From contig NZ_CP013244.1 of the NCBI RefSeq assembly GCF_001679665.1, positions 3,276,001 to 3,340,000 on the forward strand: DNA of 64,000 nucleotides, read 5' to 3'. Made by a program: the position numbers and the translations under genes. Shown here piece after piece: positions 50,475 to 60,019 of the stretch (the stretch's first letter is position 1; each line of letters starts with the position of its first letter). Below the pieces are notes generated by a model that saw only the letters and a program-made list of their open reading frames with translations, made no database searches and was not told the origin of the DNA. The stretch comes from Candidatus Viadribacter manganicus. GTDB lineage: Bacteria; Pseudomonadota; Alphaproteobacteria; Caulobacterales; Aquidulcibacteraceae.

Positions 50475-51197
50475 TCAGAAGGTGACCTTCAGCGTGCCGA
50501 TCAAGCGATCGCCTGCATAGCCGAATGCATATGCGTCATCGTCAGTGTCGATGTAGCGCGCATCAATCAGCAGATTTTCAATGATCGGATAGCTCACGCC
50601 GACGTTCCAGGTCGTGTAGCTATCGATTGTGTAGTCGTCGACTTCGGCTGCGCCGATGGCGCCGCTGAGTGTGGCGTTGTTTGAGAACGTGTAGGCGGCG
50701 TTGGCTTCATAGTAGAAGCCGCCATTGTCGTCGGATCCATCAAAGTCGCCGCTGAAGTTCGGCGTCCAATATACGGCGGCGCCCCAGGTGGCGCCGCCGG
50801 TGGCGATCGAGGCCGCGCCTTTGAGTTCGTAGGTGCTGAGTTCGGACTCGTCTCCCAAGTCGCTGTCGGTGTAGCCGTAGTAGATGAGGCCGAGATCGAA
50901 CGTGACCGGGCCCACGACAGGCTTCCATCCCGCATAGAGGTCATATTCAATGAATTGCGCGGGGTTGGGACCAGTGTTGCTGATCCATGCGCCAGCATAG
51001 AATGAGCCGCTCGTTGCATCGACGCCGCCGAACGCTTGGCCCTCGTCATAGTACCCGGTTTGGTCGATGCCGCGGAAAATATAGTCCGTCGCGATCCCGA
51101 CGTTAAATGAGACGTCAGTCTCGGCTTGGGCTGTGCCGCCAGCCATGATCGCGCCGGCCGCAGCGGCCAGCCCCAACAGTTTTGCACCCTTGATCAT
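50475..51197 (-). CDS. Second TorF-type putative porin
   Basis: A 240-residue protein starting at MIKGAKLLGL (51197) with a GGGGAAGA ribosome-binding site and a signal peptide ending AQA. The mature part opens FNVGIATDYIFRGIDQTGYYDEG, which parallels the neighbour, and ends in KVTF with a terminal Phe, as expected for a barrel. The two genes are separated by 211 bases with no other feature, so each probably has its own promoter. Confidence 0.85.
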   Translation of the reverse strand: MIKGAKLLGLAAAAGAIMAGGTAQAETDVSFNVGIATDYIFRGIDQTGYYDEGQAFGGVDATSGSFYAGAWISNTGPNPAQFIEYDLYAGWKPVVGPVTFDLGLIYYGYTDSDLGDESELSTYELKGAASIATGGATWGAAVYWTPNFSGDFDGSDDNGGFYYEANAAYTFSNNATLSGAIGAAEVDDYTIDSYTTWNVGVSYPIIENLLIDARYIDTDDDAYAFGYAGDRLIGTLKVTF

Positions 51198-51456
51198 TTG
51201 TCTTCCCCGCTTGCTTCGTTTGCACGGACCCACCGAGTCTGTGGGCCTCAAAAGATGCTTTCGAACGAGAAGAGAGCGGCAAAGACGGCACGACCGCTTC
51301 GGGCGCCACTATCGATGAGGTCGCCTAATTTGGCGGCGCACTTATCCCGGTTTGACGTGATTTCAGGCGAAACGTCGTGCGCGATTGCTGTGACATTCCT
51401 GCCGAAGCGCGGTGTGAAGACTTGTGGTCACGCCCTTGCGCAGGGTAGGCGGAGGC

Positions 51457-51909
51457 ATGAGCGAAGGTCTCACTCAACTCGGCCAAGCGGCGTCTATTCC
51501 AACGAGCCCCGATCAGGCGCGGCTTGAACGCGCGCCGAACCCGCATCCGGGCACACTTTATCTTGCGCGGTTCACCGCGCCTGAATTCACATCGATCTGC
51601 CCTGTTACCGGCCAACCGGACTTTGGCGTCCTGGTGCTCGACTATGCGCCGCAAGACTGGATCGCTGAATCCAAGAGCTTGAAGTTGTTCCTGCAGAGTT
51701 TCCGCAATCACGGCGCGTTCCACGAGGATTGCACTCTGCATGTCGCCAAGCGGGTGATCGAAGCGATAAGTCCGACATGGCTGCGTATCGGCGGCTACTG
51801 GAATCCGCGTGGCGGGATGCCGATCGACGTCTTCTGGCAAACCGGCGCGCCGCCAGAAGGCTTGTGGCTGCCCGATCAGGGCGTGGCGACGTATCGCTCG
51901 CGCGGCTAA
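51457..51909 (+). CDS. queF: 7-cyano-7-deazaguanine reductase QueF
   Basis: A 150-residue NADPH-dependent enzyme reducing preQ0 to preQ1 for queuosine in tRNA. It has Cys48 ([11 protein letters not shown]) and Asp55, the QueF motif [20 protein letters not shown] (71-90) with substrate-binding Glu71. Unimodular type. GGCGGAGG lies seven bases before the ATG. No other queuosine gene is near; 51198-51456 shows no preQ1-type element that I can see. Confidence 0.95.
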   Translation: MSEGLTQLGQAASIPTSPDQARLERAPNPHPGTLYLARFTAPEFTSICPVTGQPDFGVLVLDYAPQDWIAESKSLKLFLQSFRNHGAFHEDCTLHVAKRVIEAISPTWLRIGGYWNPRGGMPIDVFWQTGAPPEGLWLPDQGVATYRSRG

Positions 51910-53351
51910 GCTGCGGCGCCTGGAGAAAGCATGGCGCGAACGTTCCGCAACTGGCCCATGATCTCTCGACGCTGAAAGAGCAGTAGTGCGCAGTAGGCAA
52001 CCAGCGTCTCCACGATCACGATGCCGAGTTCGGTCCAGAGGCCTACATCGATCGTGCGCATCAGCGTGCGGTGACCGATGAAGAGCGCGATCGCCACCAA
52101 CGTTGGCGGGCCGAGCACGCGCATGAAGTCCATCGGTGAGCACTCGATGGGGCGTAAATAAAGGTGCAGTAGGCGTGGCAGGTAAAGCAGGGTTGTCACT
52201 GTGCAACCCAGAGCGACGCCATGAATGCCAAAGGGCGCGGTCGCGAGCGCCGAGATCGTCCACAGCACCGCGTATTCGACCGTTAGGCGCAAGCGCGCGC
52301 CGGTGCGGCCGATCGCCTGAAGCAAGGATCCGTTGATCGCGACGACAGTTTGAATGGCGGCCGCGCCCGCGAGCAGCGTGAAAATCTCGCCCGATGCTTG
52401 CCAGCGCTCGGAGAGGAGGAGCGTGAAGAAGGCATGGCTCGCCGCTGCCACCGCTGCGACCGCCGGGAAGACGAGAACTGCTTGCGCCATGGTCGTGAAG
52501 AGCACGAGCTCGCGGAGCGCTTTGTTGTCGTCTCGCAGCGTGACGAAACGGGGATAGACGACGCTATGCAGTGATCCGCCGAGGATACTGACCGGCAGCT
52601 GCATGATGCGGACTGCGATGTTGTAAAGGCCGAGTGTTGCGGCGCCGAGAAACTTGCCGACGATAAGCGTATCCGCCTGGCGGTTGACGAACATGGTCAT
52701 CGACCATGCCGCTGTATCCAGCATGAAACGCAGGTGCTCCTTGAGTTTTTCAAGATTGAGCACCAGGCGCGGGTAGAGCCGGCTCGCAAGTTGGACGACG
52801 ATGCCTTTTACGATGCGTTGTGTGAGATGCTGCCAGACCAGCGCCCAGGCGCCGCCGCCCTTGAAGGCGACGACGAGCGCAACAACGATCCCCGCCATGG
52901 CGGCAGCGAACTCAGCGCCCGCGAGCCACTGGAACTTTTCTTTTTGCAGCAGTGCCGCCGCTGGGATTTCCGCGATGCCCATCAGAAGCGGCGCGAGCGC
53001 GAGCGTCATCATGATGGGCGCGAGTCGTGGCTCGTTGAAGAACGTCGCCGCAGGCCATGACAGCAGAAAGAAGATGCCCGACAGCGCCAGCATCAACAGT
53101 ACGCTGGCCCAGAAGGCGCTGGACCAAGCTTCGGTGTCCTTTGCGTCGACGCGCACCAGCGAGCGGCCAAGGCCAGCGTCGCCGATCATCGTGAAGAACA
53201 TAACCATGGAGAGCGCGAGTGCGGCGAGGCCGAAATCTTCCGGCGTGAGCATGCGTGCAAGGAACGGGATCGCGACGAAACTCGATGCTAACTGGAAGAT
53301 GCGCGCGGCCGAAAGGGTCGCAACGCCAAAGGCGATCCTCTTAAGGGCCAC
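51906..53351 (-). CDS. Polysaccharide (O-antigen/exopolysaccharide) flippase, Wzx/MOP family
   Basis: A 481-residue protein with about 12-14 membrane helices and the pattern of polysaccharide transporters: [37 protein letters not shown] at the start, and [32 protein letters not shown] with [17 protein letters not shown] in the middle. It likely moves undecaprenyl-linked glycans across the inner membrane. Its stop overlaps queF by four bases. No glycosyltransferase cluster is adjacent; the acyltransferase-like gene diverges from it. Confidence 0.88.
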   Translation of the reverse strand: MALKRIAFGVATLSAARIFQLASSFVAIPFLARMLTPEDFGLAALALSMVMFFTMIGDAGLGRSLVRVDAKDTEAWSSAFWASVLLMLALSGIFFLLSWPAATFFNEPRLAPIMMTLALAPLLMGIAEIPAAALLQKEKFQWLAGAEFAAAMAGIVVALVVAFKGGGAWALVWQHLTQRIVKGIVVQLASRLYPRLVLNLEKLKEHLRFMLDTAAWSMTMFVNRQADTLIVGKFLGAATLGLYNIAVRIMQLPVSILGGSLHSVVYPRFVTLRDDNKALRELVLFTTMAQAVLVFPAVAAVAAASHAFFTLLLSERWQASGEIFTLLAGAAAIQTVVAINGSLLQAIGRTGARLRLTVEYAVLWTISALATAPFGIHGVALGCTVTTLLYLPRLLHLYLRPIECSPMDFMRVLGPPTLVAIALFIGHRTLMRTIDVGLWTELGIVIVETLVAYCALLLFQRREIMGQLRNVRAMLSPGAAA

Positions 53352-53488
53352 TGGTTAACTCCGAGCGCTCGCGCCGCCACGGATCGAGCAGGCGTTCATA
53401 TGCAAAGGATTTGCCGCAACGGCTACTACTAACAGCGGTCGCCATGGCGCGCTTGTTGCTTCAAAGAACTTCTTTCGAAGGCTCAAAT

Positions 53489-54559
53489 ATGCTGGATGGA
53501 TTACGTTCAGTGAGACGTGAGGCGCTGCACAATTGCCGCGGCGGCCTGACGCAAGTCATGGAGGCGTTCCGGGCTGTTCTCTTTGCGTGTCTTGGCTGGG
53601 CGGGGCGGCATCTGCCCCGGTCGTGGGGGGCTGGGCTTGCGGACACCGTTCAATCGCTGCTGATCGTTTCGCCGTTGGGTATGCGCGCCCAGCAGGTTAT
53701 GCGCTCGACGTTCCCCGCGCAGCGAAAAGAGGCGCGCGCTATCGCCGCCAAATGGATCGGCCGGCCCTTCCATGACCACCTGATCGCGGCAAGGATCGCT
53801 TCAAAGCGCGAAGATACGAGTGACTGGACAGTCGAGATGCGCGGCGCGCCAGCGCTGCTCGATGATCCAAATCAGTCATTTATCATTGCAACAGGGCACT
53901 TTTCGCGCGGCGCGATGACGGCGCTCTATATGCCGCAAGTCATCTCTCGCAGGCTGGCGACTGTCGTCGCGCCGATGACGAAGATCAAATCGGCGCTGGG
54001 GCTCCGCATTCGCATCCAAATGCGAGAGATGCGTAGCGGAATCGAAGTTGTCCGCAACGGCGAGGTTGATATCGCCGATGTGGAGGGGAAGTCGTTCCTC
54101 GTGAGGCTGCTGCACCACCTTCGCGATCCGGGCGGCGCTGTGATCATCGCAACGGACGCCGCTTGGGGCTCGCATCACGCCGGCGGATATACCCGGCCAT
54201 TCGCAGGTTTCGCCTCGCAAACGTTCGCAACCGGCACAGCGCGCTTGGCGCGGCTCAGCCAACGCCCCATCGTGGCCTGTGTGCCATTCTTGGACGGCGA
54301 TCGGCGCGTGGTCGTGCATTGGAGCCCCGTCATTCCGGCGCCCGCCCGCAATGACAGTGAGGCCGACGTCCGCATCACGAACGAGATTTTGGACTGGATC
54401 GAACGCCGGATAGGCGAGCGGCCGGACCAATATGTGCTCGCATTCGGCCAGGGTCGCTATTGGAGCCCCGTGGCACAATGCTGGATCGACGCGAATGAAA
54501 CTCGTCCGTCGTCCAAAGCGGCGTCGCGTACGCTTAGTACCGTGAAATCCGTGCACTGA
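53489..54559 (+). CDS. LPLAT/LpxL-like acyltransferase family protein
   Basis: A 356-residue protein resembling lipid A late acyltransferases: ATGHFSRGAMTALYMP is the HxxxxD-like region (here GHFSRG without the acidic residue at the usual place), FLVRLLHHLRDPGGAVIIATDAAWGSHHAGG and FASQTFATGTARLARLSQRPIVACVPF match the later blocks. The absence of a clear HX4D/E makes activity uncertain. ATG at 53489 with a weak GAAGG; earlier starts to 53411 exist. Ends overlapping the convergent nitroreductase by 26 bases. Confidence 0.6.
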   Translation: MLDGLRSVRREALHNCRGGLTQVMEAFRAVLFACLGWAGRHLPRSWGAGLADTVQSLLIVSPLGMRAQQVMRSTFPAQRKEARAIAAKWIGRPFHDHLIAARIASKREDTSDWTVEMRGAPALLDDPNQSFIIATGHFSRGAMTALYMPQVISRRLATVVAPMTKIKSALGLRIRIQMREMRSGIEVVRNGEVDIADVEGKSFLVRLLHHLRDPGGAVIIATDAAWGSHHAGGYTRPFAGFASQTFATGTARLARLSQRPIVACVPFLDGDRRVVVHWSPVIPAPARNDSEADVRITNEILDWIERRIGERPDQYVLAFGQGRYWSPVAQCWIDANETRPSSKAASRTLSTVKSVH

Positions 54560-55163
54560 CGTCGGCACGCACGCGCTCGGCAGCGCCCTTTGTCGGCGTC
54601 CCGAGATAAACAAATCCTGCAACGCGCTCTTGACTGGCAAGCCCGAGTGCAGTGCGTGCACGTTCGTCAAACGTGGGCCATTCGGTCAGCCAGCTTCCGG
54701 CAAAGCCAAGCGCGTGCGCGGCCAAGATCAAGTTGAAGCACACAGCGCCTGCTGACAGAATCTGCTCCCACTCGGGCACCTTCGGACTAGGACGCGGTGA
54801 CGACACCACCATCACGCATGTCGGTGCGCGATTGAACCAACCCCGCACGAAGTCGCGGCGTGCATCGTCGACGCCTTCATCGTTGCGGATTACCTGCTCT
54901 AGGGCGGCGCTGGCGCGATCCCGGGCTTCACCATCGATGACGACGAACCGCCATGGTCCCAGCTTGCCGTGGTCAGGGACGCGCGCGGCGAGCTTGATCA
55001 GGGCATCGAGCTCTTCCGCATTTGGGCCCGGCGCCGCCAGATGCATGAGCTTGGTCGAGCGTCGCCGTGCAAGCAGAGCCAGCGTATCGGGGCTCTCATG
55101 GAATGCGTTCGCAGGCTCATTCTCGTGAGGCGCGGAGGGTATCGCAGAAAGCGGAAGGGGCAT
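54534..55163 (-). CDS. YdjA-like nitroreductase
   Basis: A 209-residue flavin reductase: ALLARRRSTKLMHLAAPGPNA (FMN phosphate binding), ARVPDHGKLGPWRFVVI, SAGAVCFNLILAAHALGFAGSWLTEWP and GFVYLGTPTKGAAERVR, all of the small YdjA/TdsD-like group. I start at MPLPLSAIPS (55163); the open frame reaching 55487 is antisense to the Nudix gene. It is distinct from the nitroreductase at 4049. Confidence 0.88.
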   Translation of the reverse strand: MPLPLSAIPSAPHENEPANAFHESPDTLALLARRRSTKLMHLAAPGPNAEELDALIKLAARVPDHGKLGPWRFVVIDGEARDRASAALEQVIRNDEGVDDARRDFVRGWFNRAPTCVMVVSSPRPSPKVPEWEQILSAGAVCFNLILAAHALGFAGSWLTEWPTFDERARTALGLASQERVAGFVYLGTPTKGAAERVRADVSARISRY

Positions 55164-55208
55164 GTCGTCTCCGTGGCGCAAGCGCGCGCCCAAGGCTAGA
55201 CAGATAGG

Positions 55209-55817
55209 ATGAGCGAGACCTGGGATGAAGACGGCGATCCATGGATCGTCAAGGGCGTGACACGAGCCTTCGAGAACGATTGGTTCGGGATTGATGCGCA
55301 CGATGTGATCCGCCCTGATGGGCGGCCCGGCCAATACGGCGTCATACGTGTGCGCCGTCTGGCGGTGGGCGTGCTGCCGATTGAGGCGGATGGCCGCGTC
55401 CACATGGTCGGGCAATGGCGGTTTCCGCTCGGGCGCTATTCGTGGGAAATGCCAGAAGGGGGTGGCGAGCCCGGCGAGGATGCTCACGATTGCGCAATCC
55501 GCGAACTTGCCGAAGAGACTGGAGTGCGCGCGCAGACATTGCTCAAGGTGTTGGAGATGGACCTCTCCAATTCCCTCACCGATGAAAAGGCGGTGATCTT
55601 TATCGCGACAGATCTTGCACCCGGCGATGCCGAACCCGAGGCGACGGAGGTGCTAAGGCACCGCACGGCGCACTTCCGAGATGTGTTGGCGCGGGTCGCA
55701 GACGGGCGCATTCGAGATTCGCTTACGGTTGCCGCAGTGCTCCGCGCCCACCACATGGCGGTGACGGGGCAATTGCCGCCGCTGCTGGCGGAGGAGATGC
55801 TGCGGCAGGGAGACTAG
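55209..55817 (+). CDS. Nudix hydrolase, ADP-ribose pyrophosphatase type
   Basis: A 202-residue protein with a perfect Nudix box, EGGGEPGEDAHDCAIRELAEETG (split here: GGGEPGEDAHDCAIREL then AEETG), following WRFPLGRYSWEMP, as in ADP-ribose/ADP-sugar pyrophosphatases. Cytoplasmic. Four bases before the cysE ATG, so co-transcribed. Confidence 0.9.
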   Translation: MSETWDEDGDPWIVKGVTRAFENDWFGIDAHDVIRPDGRPGQYGVIRVRRLAVGVLPIEADGRVHMVGQWRFPLGRYSWEMPEGGGEPGEDAHDCAIRELAEETGVRAQTLLKVLEMDLSNSLTDEKAVIFIATDLAPGDAEPEATEVLRHRTAHFRDVLARVADGRIRDSLTVAAVLRAHHMAVTGQLPPLLAEEMLRQGD

Positions 55818-55821
55818 CGCT

Positions 55822-56631
55822 ATGGCCGAGCCACGAGTGTTTGAAGCGTCCGGAGGAGTTTGGGCGCAGCTGCGGGTGGAAGCCATGCAGGCAGCGGCCG
55901 AGGAGCCCTTGCTCGCCTCCTATCTGCACGCTTCCATCCTGCATCACGAGCGCATCGAAGACGCGCTTTCCTATCATTTGGCGCAGAAGCTTGGTCACGG
56001 CGACTTGCCGGCTCTGCAGCTGCGCGAAGTGATCCGTGAGGCCTATAATGCAGAGCCATTTCTTGCCGCGCAAGCGACGCGCGACATGCGCGTGGTGAGA
56101 GAGCGCGACCCGGCGTGCCGGACGTATCTGCAGCCCTTCCTCTATTTCAAAGGCTATGGCGGGCTTCAGTCGTATCGGATTGCGAACTGGCTCTGGCGCC
56201 AGGAGCGCGAGATTCTTGCGTATCACCTTCAAAGTCGTGTCTCTGAATTGTTCGCGGTTGACATCCATCCGGCGGCGACGATTGGCGCCGGTGTTTTCAT
56301 CGACCACGCGCATGGCATCGTCATCGGTGAAACGGCGATCGTGGAAGATGACGTCTCGATGCTCCATTCTGTGACGCTCGGCGGCACAGGCAAAGAAGGC
56401 GGCGATCGACACCCGAAGATTCGCCGCGGCGTGATGATTGGCGCTGGCGCGAAGGTGCTTGGCAATATTGAGGTTGGCGAGGATGCGCGGATCGCGGCCG
56501 GTTCGGTCGTACTGGAAAACGTGGCCCCGCGCTGCACCGTCGCGGGCGTGCCGGCCCGGCCGATCGGTGGGCCTTGTTGCGAAGGCGTGAAGCCGGCAGA
56601 AATTATGAACCAGCGCCTCGAAGGCGAGTAA
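55822..56631 (+). CDS. cysE: Serine O-acetyltransferase
   Basis: 269 residues. Makes O-acetylserine for cysteine synthesis. N-terminal helical domain (about 1-130: EPLLASYLHASILHHERIEDAL), then a left-handed parallel beta-helix of hexapeptide repeats with HPAATIGAGVFIDHAHGIVIGE and DRHPKIRRGVMIGAGAKVLG. Length and order are those of bacterial CysE. It can form a complex with cysteine synthase CysK, not seen here. Confidence 0.95.
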   Translation: MAEPRVFEASGGVWAQLRVEAMQAAAEEPLLASYLHASILHHERIEDALSYHLAQKLGHGDLPALQLREVIREAYNAEPFLAAQATRDMRVVRERDPACRTYLQPFLYFKGYGGLQSYRIANWLWRQEREILAYHLQSRVSELFAVDIHPAATIGAGVFIDHAHGIVIGETAIVEDDVSMLHSVTLGGTGKEGGDRHPKIRRGVMIGAGAKVLGNIEVGEDARIAAGSVVLENVAPRCTVAGVPARPIGGPCCEGVKPAEIMNQRLEGE

Positions 56632-56685
56632 GCGCGCGGCGCTGTGTCCCGTTCCGCCGTGGGCTGACGCGCGTACGATCCAGCC

Positions 56686-57141
56686 GTGACTCGCCCAGCG
56701 CTTTATGCCTATCGGCGCGATGCCGCCGTTCCAGCGTTTGACGACGCGCTGCCGATTATCATTTTCGACGGCAAGTGCGTGCTTTGCTCACATTTTGCGG
56801 CGTTCGTTCTTGATCATGATAACCATGGGCGGTTTCGATTGCTTGCCGCGCAGACGCCTCTGGGGGAGGCGATCTATCGCCATTTCGGTTTGCAGTTCGG
56901 CAACTTTGATACCTACGTGCTTTTGGAGGATGGCGGCGTCCGCGTGAAATCTGACGCGGCGCTGCGAATATTCACGCGGCTCAGCTTTCCTTGGTCGCTG
57001 TTGGCTGCTGGATACGCGATGCCTCGGCCATGGCGCGATGCGTTCTATGATTTTGTCGCGCGCAATCGGGTCCGTTGGTTTGGAGTTCGCGAAACTTGCT
57101 TTGTCCCCAGTGCGGCTGACGCGGGGCGCTTTGTTCAATGA
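56686..57141 (+). CDS. DUF393 thiol-disulfide oxidoreductase-like protein
   Basis: A 151-residue protein with the DCC motif IIFDGKCVLCSHFAAFVLDHD, then RFRLLAAQTPLGEAI, DTYVLLEDGGVRVKSDAALRI and the C-terminal RNRVRWFG; the classical DUF393 order. The CxxC suggests thioredoxin-like redox activity, not shown. Start at GTG 56686. Its stop overlaps the next ATG (ATGA), pairing it with the saccharopine-dehydrogenase-like gene. Confidence 0.88.
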   Translation: MTRPALYAYRRDAAVPAFDDALPIIIFDGKCVLCSHFAAFVLDHDNHGRFRLLAAQTPLGEAIYRHFGLQFGNFDTYVLLEDGGVRVKSDAALRIFTRLSFPWSLLAAGYAMPRPWRDAFYDFVARNRVRWFGVRETCFVPSAADAGRFVQ

Positions 57142-58814
57142 AGCTGCTCATCGTTGGCGGATACGGGACGTTTGGTGGTCGCATTGTCGACTTGTTGGGC
57201 TGCGAGCCGAGGCTCACGCTCATTGTGGCTGGGCGCTCACTTTCGTTGGCGGAGGCGTTCTGCGTCCGCCGTTCCAGAGCTGCCGCGAGTTTGACTGCCG
57301 CCCAGTTTGACCGCGATGGAGATTTGGCTACGCAGTTACTCGCGCTTCAGCCGGACGTGGTCATCGACGCGAGTGGCCCGTTTCAGACATACGGCGATGG
57401 CGCCTATAAGCTCATCGAAGCCTGCATTACGGCGCGCGTACATTATCTCGATTTGGCGGATGGCTCAGCATTCGTCGATGGCGTTAGCGCTTACGACGTG
57501 GCTGCGCGTCAGGCGGGCGTCTATGTCCTTTCGGGCGTCTCCAGCTTTCCGGTTCTGACGGCTGCTGTAGTTCGCCGCCTCGCGGCGACTATGACGCGCG
57601 TGGATGAGATCAGCGGCGGCATTGCGCCATCGCCGTACGCTGGCGTCGGCGCCAACGTCATTCGCGCGATCGCGAGCTATGCCGGCCAGCCGGTCGCGTA
57701 TCTTGGACGTACAGCGAAGATCATCGGCAGGCCATTCACCCAACAGCGTCGTTACACGATCGCGCCTCCCGGTCGCGCGCCACTGCGCAGTACGATGTTC
57801 TCGCTCATCGACGTGCCGGATCTGCGCGCGTTGTCGAAGCTCTGGCCGCAGGCGCGGCGCGTATGGATGGGCGCAGGGCCCGTGCCCGAAATCTTGCACC
57901 GTGTCCTGATTTTCTGCGCGTGGATGGTGGAGCTGGGCGTCATCCGCACGCTCAGCCCGCTCGCGCCGCTGATGCATTGGGCCACCAATCGCCTGCGCTG
58001 GGGTGAACATCGCGGCGGCATGTATGTCGAGGTGAGAGGCGCCAGCGCTGCCGGTGTCGTGGAGACGCGCTCTTGGCATTTGCTCGCGGAGGGCAGTGAT
58101 GGACCGCTCATTCCCTCCATGGCGGTTCAGGCGATTGTCCTGCAGCATCTTGCCGGTGATGCGCCCGAGGCAGGCGCGCGGGCTTGTGTCGACGATGTCG
58201 AGCTTGAAGAGTACGAGCGACTATTTGCCTCTCGAACGATCTACACCGGCGTTCGCATGCAGCCGCGCGCGGGCGCGTTGCTTTATGAGCGCATTGTTGG
58301 CGATGCGTGGCAGTCGCTGCCGGAGATCGTGCGCATGATGCACGATGGCGCCGCGAGCGCGGAGGGGCGCGCGCGGGTTGATCGCGGCGGCTCGCCTTTG
58401 GCGCTACTTGCCGGTGCGATGATGAGTTTTCCGCCCGCGAGTATCGATGTTCCCGTCCGCGTGAGGTTCGAACAGACGTCTCGAGGCGAAGTTTGGCGAC
58501 GCAGCTTCGGGCGTCATTCGTTCCATAGTCACCAGTATGAGGGGCGCGGAAGGTCCGAGCGGCTGATCATCGAACGGTTCGGTGTGTTGGAATTCGCCAT
58601 GGCGCTCGTCGTCGATGGCGATCACGTCCGCCTGGTGACACGCCGATGGAGCGCGTTTGGCGTGCCGTTGCCACTGTGGCTCGCGCCGCGTTCAAATGTA
58701 CATGAAACCGCGGAAAACGGCGTGTTTTGCTTCTTTGTGGAAATTTCGCATCCGCTTACGGGTCTGATCGTTCGCTATAGCGGCTGGCTGAAGCCTCAGC
58801 CGCCCGGCGTATAA
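57138..58814 (+). CDS. Saccharopine dehydrogenase-like Rossmann protein fused to DUF4166
   Basis: A 558-residue protein: N-terminal NAD(P)-binding domain (GGYGTFGGRIVDLL at 7-20; VVIDASGPFQTYG; VHYLDLADG), middle region with hydrophobic helix (about 240-275), and a C-terminal DUF4166 domain (about 385-555, VRFEQTSRGEVWRRSFG, FGVLEFAMALVVDGDH and FFVEISHPLTGLIVRYSGWL). This combination with a DUF393 protein upstream recurs in bacteria. Substrate unknown; not a lysine-pathway enzyme by context. Overlaps hfaD convergently by 19 bases. Confidence 0.83.
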   Translation: MKLLIVGGYGTFGGRIVDLLGCEPRLTLIVAGRSLSLAEAFCVRRSRAAASLTAAQFDRDGDLATQLLALQPDVVIDASGPFQTYGDGAYKLIEACITARVHYLDLADGSAFVDGVSAYDVAARQAGVYVLSGVSSFPVLTAAVVRRLAATMTRVDEISGGIAPSPYAGVGANVIRAIASYAGQPVAYLGRTAKIIGRPFTQQRRYTIAPPGRAPLRSTMFSLIDVPDLRALSKLWPQARRVWMGAGPVPEILHRVLIFCAWMVELGVIRTLSPLAPLMHWATNRLRWGEHRGGMYVEVRGASAAGVVETRSWHLLAEGSDGPLIPSMAVQAIVLQHLAGDAPEAGARACVDDVELEEYERLFASRTIYTGVRMQPRAGALLYERIVGDAWQSLPEIVRMMHDGAASAEGRARVDRGGSPLALLAGAMMSFPPASIDVPVRVRFEQTSRGEVWRRSFGRHSFHSHQYEGRGRSERLIIERFGVLEFAMALVVDGDHVRLVTRRWSAFGVPLPLWLAPRSNVHETAENGVFCFFVEISHPLTGLIVRYSGWLKPQPPGV

Positions 58815-59995
58815 GCCTGATACGTCGCAGCGTTGCCGATTGCGGTGGAGGTCGCGCCGACGGTGGTCGCGCCGGTGGTGCGGATCACAGACGATGAATA
58901 GACATTGCCGTCGTTGGCCTGACTGCTCGACGCAGTCAGGCTGGGAACGCTCATGTCGCAACTTGTGCAGACCGACCCGCTTATGCTGTTGCCGTAGGCA
59001 GCCGAGGACGCGAGCGACATACCGCCGCCGTCACCCGCCAGAGCCGCATTGGCATAGACATCGCCACCGTTCGACTGCGCAACATCCAGGACCGTGTCAG
59101 AGCCGACATTGGCGACAGTTGCTTGGTTGCCGACGCCATAGGCGCCCGCGGACGCAAAGCCGATGAAGTCGCCGCCGAGCGTGACGTAAGAATCCGCGGA
59201 AACGCTCGCGGTAGCGTTCTGTTCGATAGCGGCGTTCACGTAGCCCCATTGATTGTCGATGGTGACTGAGTTGGCGTTGGCGGTCGCGTTGCCGGAAGCA
59301 TTGGTTGCGTAGCCCACATAGAGATCGGATCGCGCGCTGACGCTCGCGCCCGTCGCATCTTGACGCGTAGCGGTCAGCACGGTTGCGGTTTCGCCGCCGA
59401 CCGAAAGATTGTTTGCGCTCGCGACTGCGCCGGAGACGGCTTGGTCTTCGACGATGCCGGCATCCATTTCGGCCGAGGCACTGACAGAGCCAGTGCTCGA
59501 TTGATCCGTTAGGACCAGGATCTCGGCGTTTTGCGCAGACACAGCAGCGGTGTTGTTGCTGGCGGAGGCTGATGTGGCGGCGTTATAGGCATATCCGCTG
59601 CGCAGGTAGGTGCTGGCGGTCGCGTCGTTGTGACCGATCTGCGCGGTGTTTATCGTGCTCGCGCCGTTGGTAACCGTCGCGGTCGCGCCGTTGCTGACGG
59701 CGGCTGTCGTGATTGCGACATTGCCGGTCGCGGTCCAAACGGTTGCGTCCGCTTCCGCACTGGTTGCGCCGTCCATGTGCTGGGTGCTGTCGAGTTCGGT
59801 GTCGCTGCCGTCCTCGTTCGCCGTCACGACGTTGCCGCTTGCGACAGCCGTGGCGCCGGCGTCATTTGCCCAGCCCGCCTCGACATTCGTCACTGCGGTG
59901 GCGTCGCCGGATTGGTATTGATTGTTTGACTGCGCGTAGGCTGCAGGGGCGCCAACGAGCGCTGTGCTGAGCAGCAGAGAGAGTGCAGCGCGCAT
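58796..59995 (-). CDS. hfaD: Holdfast anchor protein HfaD
   Basis: A 399-residue secreted, Ala/Ser/Thr/Asn-rich repetitive protein with signal peptide (ending AYAQ). Short beta-strand-like repeats with TATVTNGASTINTAQIG and SVTIDNQWGYVNAAIEQNA patterns resemble curli/adhesin-like repeats. Length and position behind hfaB match HfaD of Caulobacter, an outer-membrane-associated amyloid-like anchor for the polysaccharide holdfast. Two Cys (CTSC) near the end. Last gene of the operon. Confidence 0.78.
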   Translation of the reverse strand: MRAALSLLLSTALVGAPAAYAQSNNQYQSGDATAVTNVEAGWANDAGATAVASGNVVTANEDGSDTELDSTQHMDGATSAEADATVWTATGNVAITTAAVSNGATATVTNGASTINTAQIGHNDATASTYLRSGYAYNAATSASASNNTAAVSAQNAEILVLTDQSSTGSVSASAEMDAGIVEDQAVSGAVASANNLSVGGETATVLTATRQDATGASVSARSDLYVGYATNASGNATANANSVTIDNQWGYVNAAIEQNATASVSADSYVTLGGDFIGFASAGAYGVGNQATVANVGSDTVLDVAQSNGGDVYANAALAGDGGGMSLASSAAYGNSISGSVCTSCDMSVPSLTASSSQANDGNVYSSSVIRTTGATTVGATSTAIGNAATYQAYTPGG

Positions 59996-60019
59996 AGGCG
60001 GGCTCCGTTCGCGGCGCTC

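Noticed and set aside
51198..51456. preQ1 riboswitch before queF
   Set aside because: I could not find a short pseudoknot-type stem with an A-rich tail close to the ribosome-binding site.
51325..52263. 312-codon minus-strand open frame
   Set aside because: It is antisense to queF and out of frame with the flippase gene; both of those have unmistakable motifs.
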